The notes below the pieces were generated by a model that worked only from the letters and a program-made list of their open reading frames with translations, was not told the origin of the DNA and did not search any database. 64,000 nucleotides of DNA from Neovahlkampfia damariscottae (taxonomy: Eukaryota; Heterolobosea; Selenaionea; Neovahlkampfiida; Neovahlkampfiidae): positions 17,302-81,301 of the forward strand of contig JABLTG010000091.1 of NCBI GenBank assembly GCA_016618085.1, read 5' to 3'. This document shows, one piece after another, positions 22,694 through 33,998 of this stretch; position 1 is the stretch's first letter; the number at the start of each line of letters is the position of its first letter. The translations under genes and the position numbers were made by a program.

Positions 22694-23807
22694 ATGACTA
22701 CATACAAAGAAGAAGTAGAAGAATTTGTAAACGGAGACGAAAATATCTTTGGATTTGAAGTGAAAAGTTATGAAGACTCAAAAATTATAATTACCATCGC
22801 AGAAGAATTTGATTTTGTGATTAATTCTGTTGAAAAAGGAAAGTTTTCAGTTTCTTCTGAAGAAGATATCCTTGAAGATTGGTGTAAAGATGTTAATGGA
22901 TATTGTAACCAAGGGAAAAAGTCAGTAACAGAAGTTCTTCTCAAAGTAAAAAAAAAAAATGTTAACAACCAAAAAAAAAAAAGGCTTCAGACGCTTATGA
23001 TAATATGACAGGTGCAACACCAGTAGAAGAACCATCTCCAATGTTTATGGAAGAAGAAGATAATTTCAACTTTGCTCCAGTTGTAAAAACCTCAAACGAT
23101 ACAGGATATAATCAACTCTCAAAATTAAAAGATCAATTCAAAGTTGATAAAGTCAGCAACAAACAAGCAATTGATCGTCTTATGAAAGTATTCTATTAAA
23201 TTACTTACATCATTTAGGATTATATTGAACTTTGTAAAACTGATCATTCAGATTTAGGTTTTAGTGCTGAACCAATTAATAATGATCTTTTTCATTGGGA
23301 GATTAGATTTTTTAATTTTGATAAAGATATTTGCAAAGACTTTAATAATGATTTAAAAACTTATGCTAAAAGTCATTCAGGACAAGTAAAACAAACTTTA
23401 AAATTTTACATTATAGGATTATATCAAATTAGATATGAAATTTCCTGAAGCGTATCCTTTTAAACCACCATTTATTAGAGTTATTTCCCCAAGATTTGCT
23501 TTTCATACTGGTCGAGTTACAGTTGGAGGATCAATTTGTTTTGAATTATTAACTGGTTCTGGTTGGAAACCAATCAACTCACTTGAAGCTATTTTCCTTC
23601 AAATTAAACTTGAAATGACAATGGTATTCAAAATATAAATTCATATTTAAAAGGGCAAACCTCGTGTTGATTTTGAAAAGGATTATGATTATTCTGAATC
23701 AGAAGCAAAAGAGGCATTCTTCCGTGTTGGTAAATATTAAATATCTTCACTCATTTTTTTAATTTATAGCTGGTGACCATGGTTGGGATACTAATGGATT
23801 GAAATAA
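22694..23807 (+). CDS. UBE2Q-like ubiquitin-conjugating enzyme
   Basis: An E2 of the UBE2Q group of about 300 residues. The N-terminal half is acidic and low in known motifs; the UBC fold begins at YIELCKTDHSDLGFSAEP and contains DMKFPEAYPFKPPFIRV, the catalytic region FHTGRVTVGGSICFELLT (active cysteine in GGSIC) and KPRVDFEKDYDYSESEA. The usual HPN tripeptide is absent, as in other UBE2Q proteins. Six exons; a 40-nt intron near 22948-22986 is purine-rich. CCAAT lies at 22664-22668. Confidence 0.87.
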
Positions 23808-23856
23808 TAAAATCATTTTTTTTTTTTTTTGAATCAATTTGATTGGAGTTTCATTA

Positions 23857-24452
23857 ATGACCAAATACATACCACCACCAAATTTTGGATATGTTGAAGA
23901 AGATTTTACAAGAAGTGGAAGTCCTCAAATTCAAAACTATTCATTTTTAGAAACTTTAAAATTAAAGACTTTAATATTTATGGCAACTGAAACACCAAGT
24001 TCTCAATTTTTGAATTTTTTAGAAGATCAAGAAATTAAATTCATTCATGTAGGTTCAAATATAAAAAAGAATTCTGAATTTATATCAACAATGAATAGTG
24101 GAAAATTATCTGAAGAGAATGTTATTGAAGCACTTGAAATAATTTTAGATTCATCAAAGTGAGTCAAGATTAGTTGATTAAAATTTTTTAGTTTTCCATT
24201 ACATGTAATGTGTAATTTAGGTAGACATAAAACAGGTATTGTAGTTGGATGTTTTAGAAAATTACAAAAATGGAATTTAACTTCAATTTTGTAAGTAGAA
24301 GATTTTTGAATTGAATAAAAAAATGATATAGGTACGAATATAGAAGATATGCAGGTTCAAAAGTTAGATTGGAGAATGAACAATTTATTGAATTATTTGA
24401 TACTGATTTAGTAAAAATACCTTCAAAAACTTTAAAAACATTGTATTTATAA
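23857..24452 (+). CDS. PFA-DSP (Siw14/OCA1-like) phosphatase homologue
   Basis: Related to the plant/fungal atypical dual-specificity phosphatases that hydrolyse inositol pyrophosphates. It begins IPPPNFGYVEEDFTRSGSPQ, typical of the family, and continues FLNFLEDQEIKFIHVG. The signature loop reads CNLGRHKTG, followed by GCFRKLQKWNLTSILYEYRRYA. In active members the Cys-x5-Arg loop is usually HCNxGKHRTG; here the arginine position is lysine and the residue before Cys is Met, so activity is doubtful. Three exons, about 170 residues. The stop is 8 bases from the convergent gene. Confidence 0.88.
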
Positions 24453-24460
24453 ATATATCT

Positions 24461-25296
24461 CTATTTTTTTAAAATAAATAATTTCTCTTCTTTTTCTTTA
24501 TTAATTTGATAAATATTTTCGTTTATTTTTTCAATTTTAAATGTATTTAAACAAAAAGAATAAAAAAATCCAAAAATATCATTTAAATATAGAACATTAT
24601 TTAAATAAAATATTGATTTAATATTTGAATATCCTTTTGAATTTTCATTTAATAATTTTATTTTTTCTTCTTTGTTTAAATTCATTTCAAATAATTTTCC
24701 ATCAAAAGTTATTAAATATAAATGATCATCTTTCTCTTCATTTTGATGACCAACAGCAAATAATTTAGTATTTTTGAAAATACTATGTTCAATTTTTTTC
24801 ATTTCAATTTCTGTAATTTTGAACATTGCACCATCCTCTAAAAGGAATATCTCATTCTTTTCATTTTTTTTAATTTTTTCGTTTTTCATAATTCCATTTC
24901 TCAAAATATAAAAGTCTTCTCCTAATTTCTAATGGATTTTAATGAATAGTTACTTACTTGAAATGTTTCAGGGTGTCTAATTAAAAATTTTTTAATTTGG
25001 TTTGCTTCGTCTTCAGAAACACTGGATCTTTTTATGTACTTCACTATTTCAAGATGACACCATGGTTTTGGATTACTCTCCATTATTTCAATTAATTTCG
25101 TTTTCAATCTTTCTTCTTCTGCGTCCACGAATTCAAATTTTCCATTAGTTACTTGAGGAATGCATTCTAGATTCTTTGATCGACAATTTTGACTATATTT
25201 TTAATATCAATATTAAATTTACCATGGAAAAGTTTTGCTACAAAATGAGAAGTTGTTCTCTATACAAGTGGCACAATCGTACTTCAATTTTTTCAT
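24461..25296 (-). CDS. Cys-rich protein with winged-helix-like and propeller-like parts
   Basis: Built from three exons. Exon 1 gives MKKLKYDCATC...FCSKTFPC, and a 30-nt intron joins it to QNCRSKNLEC, producing C-x2-C-x7-C-x5-C-x2-C-x6-C within the first 35 residues, spacing close to a Zn2Cys6 cluster. A helical segment (PKPWCHLEIVKYIKRSSVSE to KKFLIRHPETF) resembles a small winged helix. The rest is beta-rich with repeats of hydrophobic strands, possibly part of a propeller. I do not recognise the full protein. The start at 25296 has an ATTGG box 11 bases upstream. Confidence 0.65.
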
Positions 25297-25420
25297 TTTG
25301 TAGATGATTGGACGAATATTGAAAGAAATTTCTGACCAATTTAAAATTCTATTATTCTTTTTTTCTTTCCTTTAATTCTGTAAATAATTTTTATTTTTCT
25401 TCCAATGAAATCGTCAGAAA

Positions 25421-27308
25421 ATGAAAAAGAAAGAACAACAACAAAAGAATCCTCATCAACCAAATGCTCAACCCAGAGAACCATTGGAAAATTATGATAT
25501 TCCTCCGAATCATTTTAATTTTCTCGACTCTGATGAACAAAGTTACCAACCACCTTTTTTCCAAAGTCAAGCACAACAACAATACCAACCATTTTTTCAG
25601 ACACCACAATATCCATATATGCCACAACAATCACAACAGCAACCACAACAACAACATCAGTATACACAACCACAACAACAATATCAACCTTTTTTTCAAC
25701 CATTCAACATGAACTTCAATCAGTTTTTTCCAAATAACTTTTATCAACAAACTTTTCAACAACCAAATCCAAATCAACCATTAAATGAAATTTCTCAAGA
25801 AAAATTGATTGAAAATTCATTAAAAAAATTATTGTTAGATGAAATTGAAGAAGAACAAATCAAATTTGAAGATAAAGAAGAAAAGAATCAAATTAAAAAA
25901 AAGAAAAAGAAAAAAGTAAAACATAATTTAAACTAAATAAGATAGATTAATGATAATTTTAAATTTAGTGATAATCGAAATTATAATTTACCTGAATATA
26001 TTTTAGAAAATTCATTAGATTTATCAATGGATAAAGATACAGCAAATAAAATGAATAAACAACTACAAAAATTATATAAATCATTATTACCTTCAAAGAT
26101 AGATGAAGAAAGAAAACAAGATTTTTTTGAAAAATTAAAATTAAAATTACAAAAAGTTTGGCCAGGTAAAAATAATTATTCATTTGAAAATTAAGATTCA
26201 CAAATATATATGTTTGGATCATCTGCAAGTAATTTATGTGTTAAAGGTAAAGCTGATATTGATGTTTGTTTTGTTATTGAAATGAAAGATATTCAACATG
26301 GTCATGGAAAATTAAAAAATAAAAAGAAATTAAAAAAGAAAGAAGAAGAAGAACAAGAAATAGTAGGTGATGAAGAAATAAAAAATAATGAAAAATATAT
26401 TCAACAATCATTTAGAAAAACATTTATTAATCATATTTCTGGAACAATAAAAAAGAGTATTAATATTTATTGTTTAAAATATCTTATTAGATTATATGAT
26501 TGATGTTATACCACTTTTAAATGCAAGAATACCAATTGTAAAATTTAAAGATCCAGTTACAGAAATTGGTTGTGATATTTGTGTTAATAATTTATTAGCA
26601 GTACATAATACACAATTATTAAAATCATATTCTTTATTTGATGAAAGATTTAAACAATTAGTTTATATTGTTAAATATTGGTCAAAATTAAGAAATTTAA
26701 ATGAACCATATCAAGGTACATTAAGTTCATATGCTTATGTTTTATTGTAAATTATTTAATATTTAATAATTTTATATTTAGAATTATTCATTATTTACAA
26801 AATTTAAATGAAAGAGTACTTCCAAATTTACAAGATTTTAATGAATTTAATTCAATGAAACCAAATACAATAGTTGTAGATGGTAATCATCTTCTATTTT
26901 ATTTTAACCAATAGAATATGATTGTACATTTTTTAAAGATATTTTTAAAATTGAAAAATCAAAAAATAAAGTAAACAACATTCCTCACTCTCCTTCTAAC
27001 TCTTTAAGGAATTAACAAGTCAATTATTAACTGGATTCTTTAAATATTATGCATATCAATTTGATTATTCAAATAAAGTTGTGTCTATTAAAAAATCAAA
27101 TTTAACAAAAGAAGAAAAGAAATGGACAAATTCACAAGAACAAAGAAATTATTTTTGTATTGAAGATCCATTTGAATCAGATTTTGATGTTGGAAGATGT
27201 GTAACTATTGATGGTTTAGAATTATTAAAAAATGAATTTATAAGAGCATTTGTCTTATTGTGTAAAAAATCAGATTTTAAAAAAATATCTTCAAAAATAA
27301 ATGTTTGA
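25421..27308 (+). CDS. Cid1/TUTase-like terminal nucleotidyltransferase
   Basis: A non-canonical poly(A)/poly(U) polymerase of about 555 residues. The first 120 residues are Gln/Pro/Tyr-rich and disordered. The nucleotidyltransferase core has [20 protein letters not shown] with the paired aspartates and, after a Lys/Glu insertion, [10 protein letters not shown] with the third aspartate. The PAP-associated domain shows [40 protein letters not shown] and [15 protein letters not shown]. Such enzymes tail mRNAs or small RNAs in the cytoplasm. Uridylation versus adenylation cannot be decided by eye. Six introns of about 30-42 nt. Confidence 0.88.
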
Positions 27309-27332
27309 ATTTTATTGGTCAATTATTGAGTA

Positions 27333-28866
27333 ATGCTTGAAGAACCAATTCAAGGAACAATTGATTCAGAAGTACCATCTGGTCTTGGTTCAGTAAGTTA
27401 AATTAACATTATTTATAAAAGGAATTTGAAACAAATCCAATTGATGAAAGTCAAAATATTACTACCATAGAGAATGAAGAAAATACAAAATCTTTATCTG
27501 AAGACGAAGAAGAATCACCTTCCGCACAGTCATTTATATTTACAATATCAGAAGCAACAAAGAAACCAAAAGAAGGTATTACCTTGTCCTATTGGGTGTA
27601 TAACATTAAAGTTCAAACAACTTTGGAAAAATTTAAAGAAAAAGAGTTTAATGTTTGAATTTAAAATTTACAACTAAAATTTATAGGTTTGGAGAAGATT
27701 CTCTGATTTTGGTAAACAGAATTAAACATTAAATCAATTCATAAGAGTGGTATGTGTATTGTAGTACTTTTAAAATCTATCAAATAGGTTATTTCATGCT
27801 TTAGATGGTGAACACTTGGGTTTGATTATACCACCAATTCCAGAAAAAGATATATTTGGATCACTTGAAAAAATATATGAATTTGATAATTCATCATTGT
27901 TAGAATATAGACAAAGGGCACTATCAAAGTAACTTAATATTTACCCTCATTTTTTTTAGATTTTTATGTAAATATTTCAATATTAACTCTTATTTTCTAG
28001 TTCGTATTGGTGATCATTCTATTTTACAAAAATCTGTTCATCTTGAACATTTTTTGTTGACCAATGATAAAAAATTTAATGAAATAAAATCACAAAAAAT
28101 TGTAACAAAATATACATTACCAAGTATTTTTCAAATGTATTTAAAATAATTAGGTTCAATTGGATCATTTTTTAGGAGTAATAAATCAAAAGAAGATGAA
28201 TTTATTACTCAAACTAAAGAATTTCTTTTTAAACTTGAAGAGTTATTGAAACAATTAAAATATAAATTAGAAAATATGATAAAAGGGAGAGAAGAATTAA
28301 GTATATCAATGAAAGAATTTGGAATTTCATTTAATAATTTATCAATTTTAGAATCATCTTTTGATCAAAATGATTATTCAAAAAATTTGAAAAAGATATA
28401 TTTAAAAAGTGAAGAAATATCAGAAATTATGAAAGATCAAGGTAAAAAACAATCAATGCATATCATTGAAACATTACAATATTATCAGGGTATGATTACT
28501 TCAATTCATAGATCAATTAATATTATTAATTCTTTGAGGTTTGTTGATTTTCTAAATTTAATAATTTAAAGATTAAATCGTGATGATCATTTAGATTTAA
28601 TTGAAAATTCAAAGAAAAGTAAATCTGATCCTGAAATTGAAAAATTAATATTTCATTCAAAAAATATGTACAAAGTAAATGAATATTCATTTTAACATTT
28701 TAAAAAGGAAGCAATGGAAAATTTTATGGTAGATTATGAAAAATTTGGTGCAGAAAGATCATTAGATTTTAAAGTAATGATTGATCAATTCATTTCATTA
28801 GAATTAGATTATTCATCAAATCTTGAAATGACATGGTCATCTTTGATAGATTCAATTGAAAAATAA
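27333..28866 (+). CDS. Sorting nexin (PX-BAR)
   Basis: A PX-BAR sorting nexin of about 420 residues, resembling SNX1/2/4/5-type proteins of endosomal tubules. The acidic N-terminus leads into a PX domain with NVWRRFSDFEWLFHALDG, GLIIPPIPEKD and EYRQRALSKFLCKY, i.e. the phosphoinositide-binding RRF and the PPxP turn. The BAR part follows (FFRSNK... EFLFKLEELLKQLKYKL; IIETLQYYQGMITSIHRS). Eight or so introns; a 4-nt exon at 27746-27749 is needed for the E-W of the PX domain. ATTGG lies at 27314-27318, some 15 bases before the ATG. Confidence 0.86.
27746..27749 (+). other. 4-nt microexon (AGTG) in sorting nexin
   Basis: Between introns 27712-27745 (34 nt, GTAAAC...CATAAG) and 27750-27787 (38 nt, GTATGT...AATAG). 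Splicing gives GATTTTG-AGTG-GTTATTT, read D-F-E-W-L-F, the conserved continuation of RRFSDF in PX domains. Confidence 0.78.
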
Positions 28867-28880
28867 CTAAATTGATTTAT

Positions 28881-29766
28881 TTAAAGTCCTAAAATTTGTT
28901 TCTTTTTTGCTGTGAATTCTTCTTCTGTAATAATACCTTTTGCTTTTAATGAAGCTAATTTTTCTAATTGTGCAAATTCATCATCACCAGAAGAAGAAGA
29001 AGAAGAAGTACCTTCAGATTTTTTTGCAACATCTAAACCTGAACCACCACCACCTGAAACAAATCCCAAAGTTTTCGGTCCTTGAATTGAATTGTAACAA
29101 ACTTAAAAAATGAGAATTGAAACTACAATTACCTTGACAAATGACTTTATGATCTTTGGTATCACATGATTTACCAAGAGTGAGTTTTGCTTTACAGTTC
29201 ATGCACTTAAAGCATTTATCGTGAAAAACATAGTTATGCTAATGGATAAGAAATCAAAAATATCTTACTGCTTTCACTTGTTCGTTCATATAAGCTGTTT
29301 TGCCGCAAGCAATACATTTATTTGATGAAGAACCACCACTACTTTGATAACTCGTGGTGGTAGTTGGTTTTGTTTCAGTTTTTTTAATTGTTGATGTTTG
29401 AGAAACAGTTGGTTTAAATTCACTCGGCTTTTGTGATCCTGAAGTGACATCTAGACCACCTCCTGCTCCTGATGATCCAAAACCTAAAGTTTTAGGTCCA
29501 ACTTGTGAGTTATAGCAAGCTGAAGGTTTTTTTGAAACAAAAAATTGTTTTACCTTGACAATAGACTTTTTTTTCATTTGAACCAGGAACTGATACATCA
29601 CAAGTTTTCCCAAGTACGAGTTTTTTGTTACAATTCATGCCTAAAGTTAAAATATATTGGTTAATGTTTTACATTTGAAACATCTCTCATGGAAATCGTA
29701 TCCATTTGATCTTACAAGTTCATTTTGATAAACTTTTTTTGTACAACGTATACAAGCAGTGGTCAT
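28881..29766 (-). CDS. Two-LIM protein with C-terminal SHOCT domain
   Basis: About 240 residues in five exons. Two LIM domains are present: the first from CIRCTKKVYQNELV through HERCFKCMNCNKKL, the second from CIACGKTAYMNEQVKA through HDKCFKCMNCKAKL, each with the C-x2-C...H-x2-C-x2-C-x2-C pattern and a following LGKxCD. The linker is Ser/Thr/Gly-rich. The C-terminus, EFAQLEKLASLKAKGIITEE followed by EFTAKKKQILGL, matches the SHOCT (short C-terminal) motif, which is common in bacteria and often an oligomerisation module. LIM pairs of this sort usually bind actin or scaffold proteins. The stop is 14 bases from the sorting nexin stop. Confidence 0.85.
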
Positions 29767-29946
29767 GTTATGACTCAAGATTTATTAAACCAATCAAATG
29801 CCATTGCTTTTAAAATTAAAAAAAGTTTAATGAGCTCATGTTTGATTGAAAATAATAAAACAATGAATATTTCCTTTGAACAATAAAATCATTGGTCAAC
29901 TTATCTCCAATCATTGTTATTGGCGGTAGAAAATTGGAACCAAATC

Positions 29947-32900
29947 ATGAGTGAACGTCGAGAAAAATCCTCCAGGAAAAAGAAAGTATCTAGTTCTCTC
30001 GAACAACTTTCAAAATCAAAAAAAGGAAAACAAGAAAGTGTATTGGATCAATACGAGGTTGAAGAAGTTGATGAAACAGTTTTAACTGGAAAACCGACTG
30101 GAACCAAAAAAAATAGTAAACCAAATGAATTTTATTCAACTTTATTTTAGAAAAAAGAAAAAAAAGAAATGATGAAATTGAAAAATCCAAACCTATTCCT
30201 TCAATTTTTTTGAATCAAAAAAAAAATACATCCAGTCCACCAAATAAAAAGATGAAACCTCAACAAGATAGTTATTTAACAAATATTATGTCTGAACTTG
30301 GTGATGATGATGAAGAGGAAGAAGAAGAAAAAGATTTTATGATCACCGAAGAAAAACCAGAAATTGAAACCACCAATCAATTTGATTCTGAAGATGAAGA
30401 AGAAGTTGATTCACCACCTCCAAAACCAAAAACTGAAAAACTTAAACAAGTATCAAAACCAATTATTCCAACATCAAAACCAACTTCAAAACCGCTCATT
30501 CCTGTTACAAAACCACTCATTCCAGTAACAAAAAAAAATGAAAAGAAGGAAGCAAATTTAAATCAAAAATTCAGAATGCCTTCAAGTTCCACTTTGAAAA
30601 CTAAAAAAGTTGAAGAAGTTTCATTGTCTTCAAATTTTCAAATGTATTTAATTGATGCTTATGAAGAAAGAAATCAAAATGATGGAACAATTTATTTATT
30701 TGGAAAGATTCAACTAGAAAATGAGTTTAAAAGTTGTTGTGTTGTTGTTAAGAATCTTGAAAGAAATATATTTTTACTTCCACGTGATAAACATTTGAAT
30801 GATGAAAATGAAGAAGTTACAGAAGATGATATGGATGATGAAATTGAAAGAATAATGAAAGAACAAAAAATTAAAACTTATAAACATAAAATGACCAAAA
30901 GAAATTATGCATTTGAAAAAGAAGGAGTACCTCATGGAAATAATAATTTTATAAAATTAGTGTACCCTGGAACATCACCAATTCTTCAATTTGATGAAAA
31001 GACAAATAATATATTCAGTCATTTATTTGGTCAAAATACATCTAGATTAGAATTATTTTTAATAAAAAGAAAGATTAAAGGACCATGTTGGATTGAAATT
31101 AAAAATTCAAAAGAACCTAAAGTTAATGTTAGTTGGTGTCATTCTGAAGCAATTTGTGAAAATCCAAAAGATATTCAAGTTTTAAAAGAACAATTAACTA
31201 CACCAAATTTAAAATTAATGACAATTAAAACAAGAACTGTTATGAATGAAAAAACTAATTCAAATGAAATTATTATGATTAGTGGATTGTGCCATTCAAA
31301 TGTTACAATTGACTCAAATTGTGAAACTGATAAAAATTTATCAAAATTTACATTAATGAAAAGATTAGAAACAAGTGGTTCAATTCCAAAATTAAATGAT
31401 AATATTATTGAAGTATTTAAAACTGAATCAGATTTAATTGAAGCATTTATTGAAAAAATATATTCATTTGATCCAGATGTTTTAGTTGGACATAATTTTT
31501 TATCTTTTGATTTAGATATATTCTTACATCGAATGAATTCAAAAAAGATATCAAATTGGTCAAAATTAGGAAGATTAAAAAGAAAACAAATACCTAAACT
31601 TCAAAATGGTCCAGGTGGAACATCTACAAGTACATTTCAAGAACAATTAGTTTTAAGTGGTAGATTAGTATGTGATACATATATTTCATCAAAAGATTAT
31701 TTAAGAGAAAGTAATTATAGTTTAAAATCATTAGCAAAGAGTCAATTAAAAAATGAACAAGATATTATTGTTATAAATAATGATTTATCAAGTATTCAAC
31801 CTTATTTTAAAAATGAAAAATCAATTATAATGTTAGCAAGAAATAATGAATATTTTACTTATTTGTCAATGATGTTAATGTTTAAATTAACATTACTTCC
31901 TTTAACAAAAGAATTAGCAAATGCAGCTGGTAATTTATGGTCAAAAACATTAATTGGAAATTCATCTGAAAGAATTGAATATTTATTACTTCATGAATTT
32001 CATTCAAAGAAATTTATTGTACCTGATAAAGATTTCTTTAAAAAGAATAAAGAAAATACAAAAAATACAACAAAAAAGAAAGCAGATTATGCTGGTGGAT
32101 TAGTTATTCAACCACAAAAAGGTCTTTATGATACTTATGTTCTTCTTTTAGATTTTAATTCTTTATATCCTTCAATCATTCTTGAAAAGAATTTATGTTT
32201 TACAACTGTTGTTAGAAATAAACAACAACAACAAGAAGGAGGAGGAGGAGAAGAAAAAGATATTTTATTAAATGAAATTAAAGAAAGTGATGATGTTGTT
32301 TTACCAAAAGTTATAAAATCTCTTTTAGAAAGAAGAAAGAATGTTAAGAATTTAATGAAAAATGAAAAAGATGATTCAAAGAAATGGCAATTAAATATTA
32401 AACAAAATGCATTAAAATTAATTGCAAATAGTACATATGGTTGTTTAGGATTTCCATTTTCAAGATTTTATTGTAAAACTATTGCAGAAATGATTACTGC
32501 ATTTGGAAGAGATAATTTAAGTAGAACAAAAAGTGAAATTGAAGATAAATTGGGACATAAAATCATTTATGGAGATACTGATTCTGTTATGGTTTTAACA
32601 CCATTCACAGATTTTAAAAAAGCAAATGTTTTAGGAAATGAAATTATAAAATATATTAATAAACAACATGAACATCTTCAACTTGGTATTGATGGATTAT
32701 TTAGAAAAATGCTTTTATTAGAAAAGAAGAGATATGTTGCAATATTACATGTTGAAAATAAAAATGAAGAAATTGGATATTCAACAAAAGTTGAAATCAA
32801 AGGAATTGAAATGATTAGAAGAGATTGGTGTGATCTTACAAAAGATGTTTCACAAATGATTATTGATCAAATATTAGGTGATACTTCAAATGAACAAGTT

Positions 32901-33998
32901 GTAAATTCAATACATGAATATCTTAGAAATTTATCAAAGAATATTGAAAATATTTCAATTGAAAAATTCATTTTATCAAAGGAATTATCAAAAGATCCAA
33001 AAGATTATCCTGATGCAAAACAATTACCACATGTTATGGTTGCAAAAAGAATGATTGAAAATGGCCAACCTGTTGCAGTTAAACAAAGAATTCAATATTT
33101 AGTTTGTAATAAAAAACAAAAAGAAGGTGAAGAGGAGATTTCAAAATTATCTTTATCTGAACGTGCTTATCATATTGATGAATTTTATAAAAATCAAGAT
33201 GATTTAGAAATTGATTATCAATGGTATTTAAGTGCTCAAATTCATCCACCAACCGTCAGATTATGCAAATATATTGAAGGAACTAATTCATCTTTATTAG
33301 CAGAATGTTTAGGATTGGATAATATTATTTTAAACCAATATTCAAGCGGAAATAATGGTGAATCATTTGATTGGATAGAAGATGAAGAAGAAAAGTATAA
33401 AAATGTTCAACTTAAACATGATTTATTATGCAACTATTGTCAAGAAAAAATAGAATTAAATTTAAATGAAAGAATATTGAAAACTCTTAAATATGAAAAA
33501 GAAGAGGGAATGAATTCTATTGGACAATTTTCATTTCTTGAATGTTCAAATTGTAATAAAAAATGCTCAAGTGGAAGGATATCAAACTGGATTGTGAAGA
33601 ATATTAGAAGTATTCAAGAATTATATTATAAAAATAATTTAACTTCAAATAATGGTACAACTACAACTATTTCAATTAAAAATGATCATTGTTACATTTC
33701 TGGATCATTGCAATCTATTAATTCAAATGAAATAACATCATCAGATTTATATTTACACTTGAATTATTTTTATCATTTATTTGATTATGAATCCATTTTT
33801 GAAAAATTAGTTGAACAAGAAAAGAATTCAAAAGAGGAATTAAGTCAAATAATGACTCAACTTAAATCTTCAGGTGAAATTAAAGATGTGGAAAAGTTAA
33901 AAAAAAAATCTGAATTTTATCTCGAAAAATGTGGTTTTAGATATATTAACACTACAAATTTGTTTAACATATTCAATTTATTAGAAAATAAAGATTAA
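29947..33998 (+). CDS. POLA1: DNA polymerase alpha catalytic subunit
   Basis: Replicative primase-associated polymerase of about 1,338 residues, slightly shorter than animal POLA1. One 35-nt intron near 30115-30150 separates a basic N-terminal exon from a single very long exon. The inactive exonuclease region (FDPDVLVGHNFLSFDLDIF) is followed by family-B motif A (LLDFNSLYPSIILEKNLCFT), motif B (KLIANSTYGCLGF) and motif C (YGDTDSVMV). The C-terminal CysA module is present (CNYC and CSNC), but the second Cys module is not obvious. The stop codon overlaps the stop codon of the convergent SUN-like gene by two bases. Confidence 0.95.

Noticed and set aside
25464-25712. His/Asn-rich frames inside the terminal nucleotidyltransferase gene and on its opposite strand
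   Set aside because: They are shifted-frame readings of the Gln-codon run in the N-terminus.
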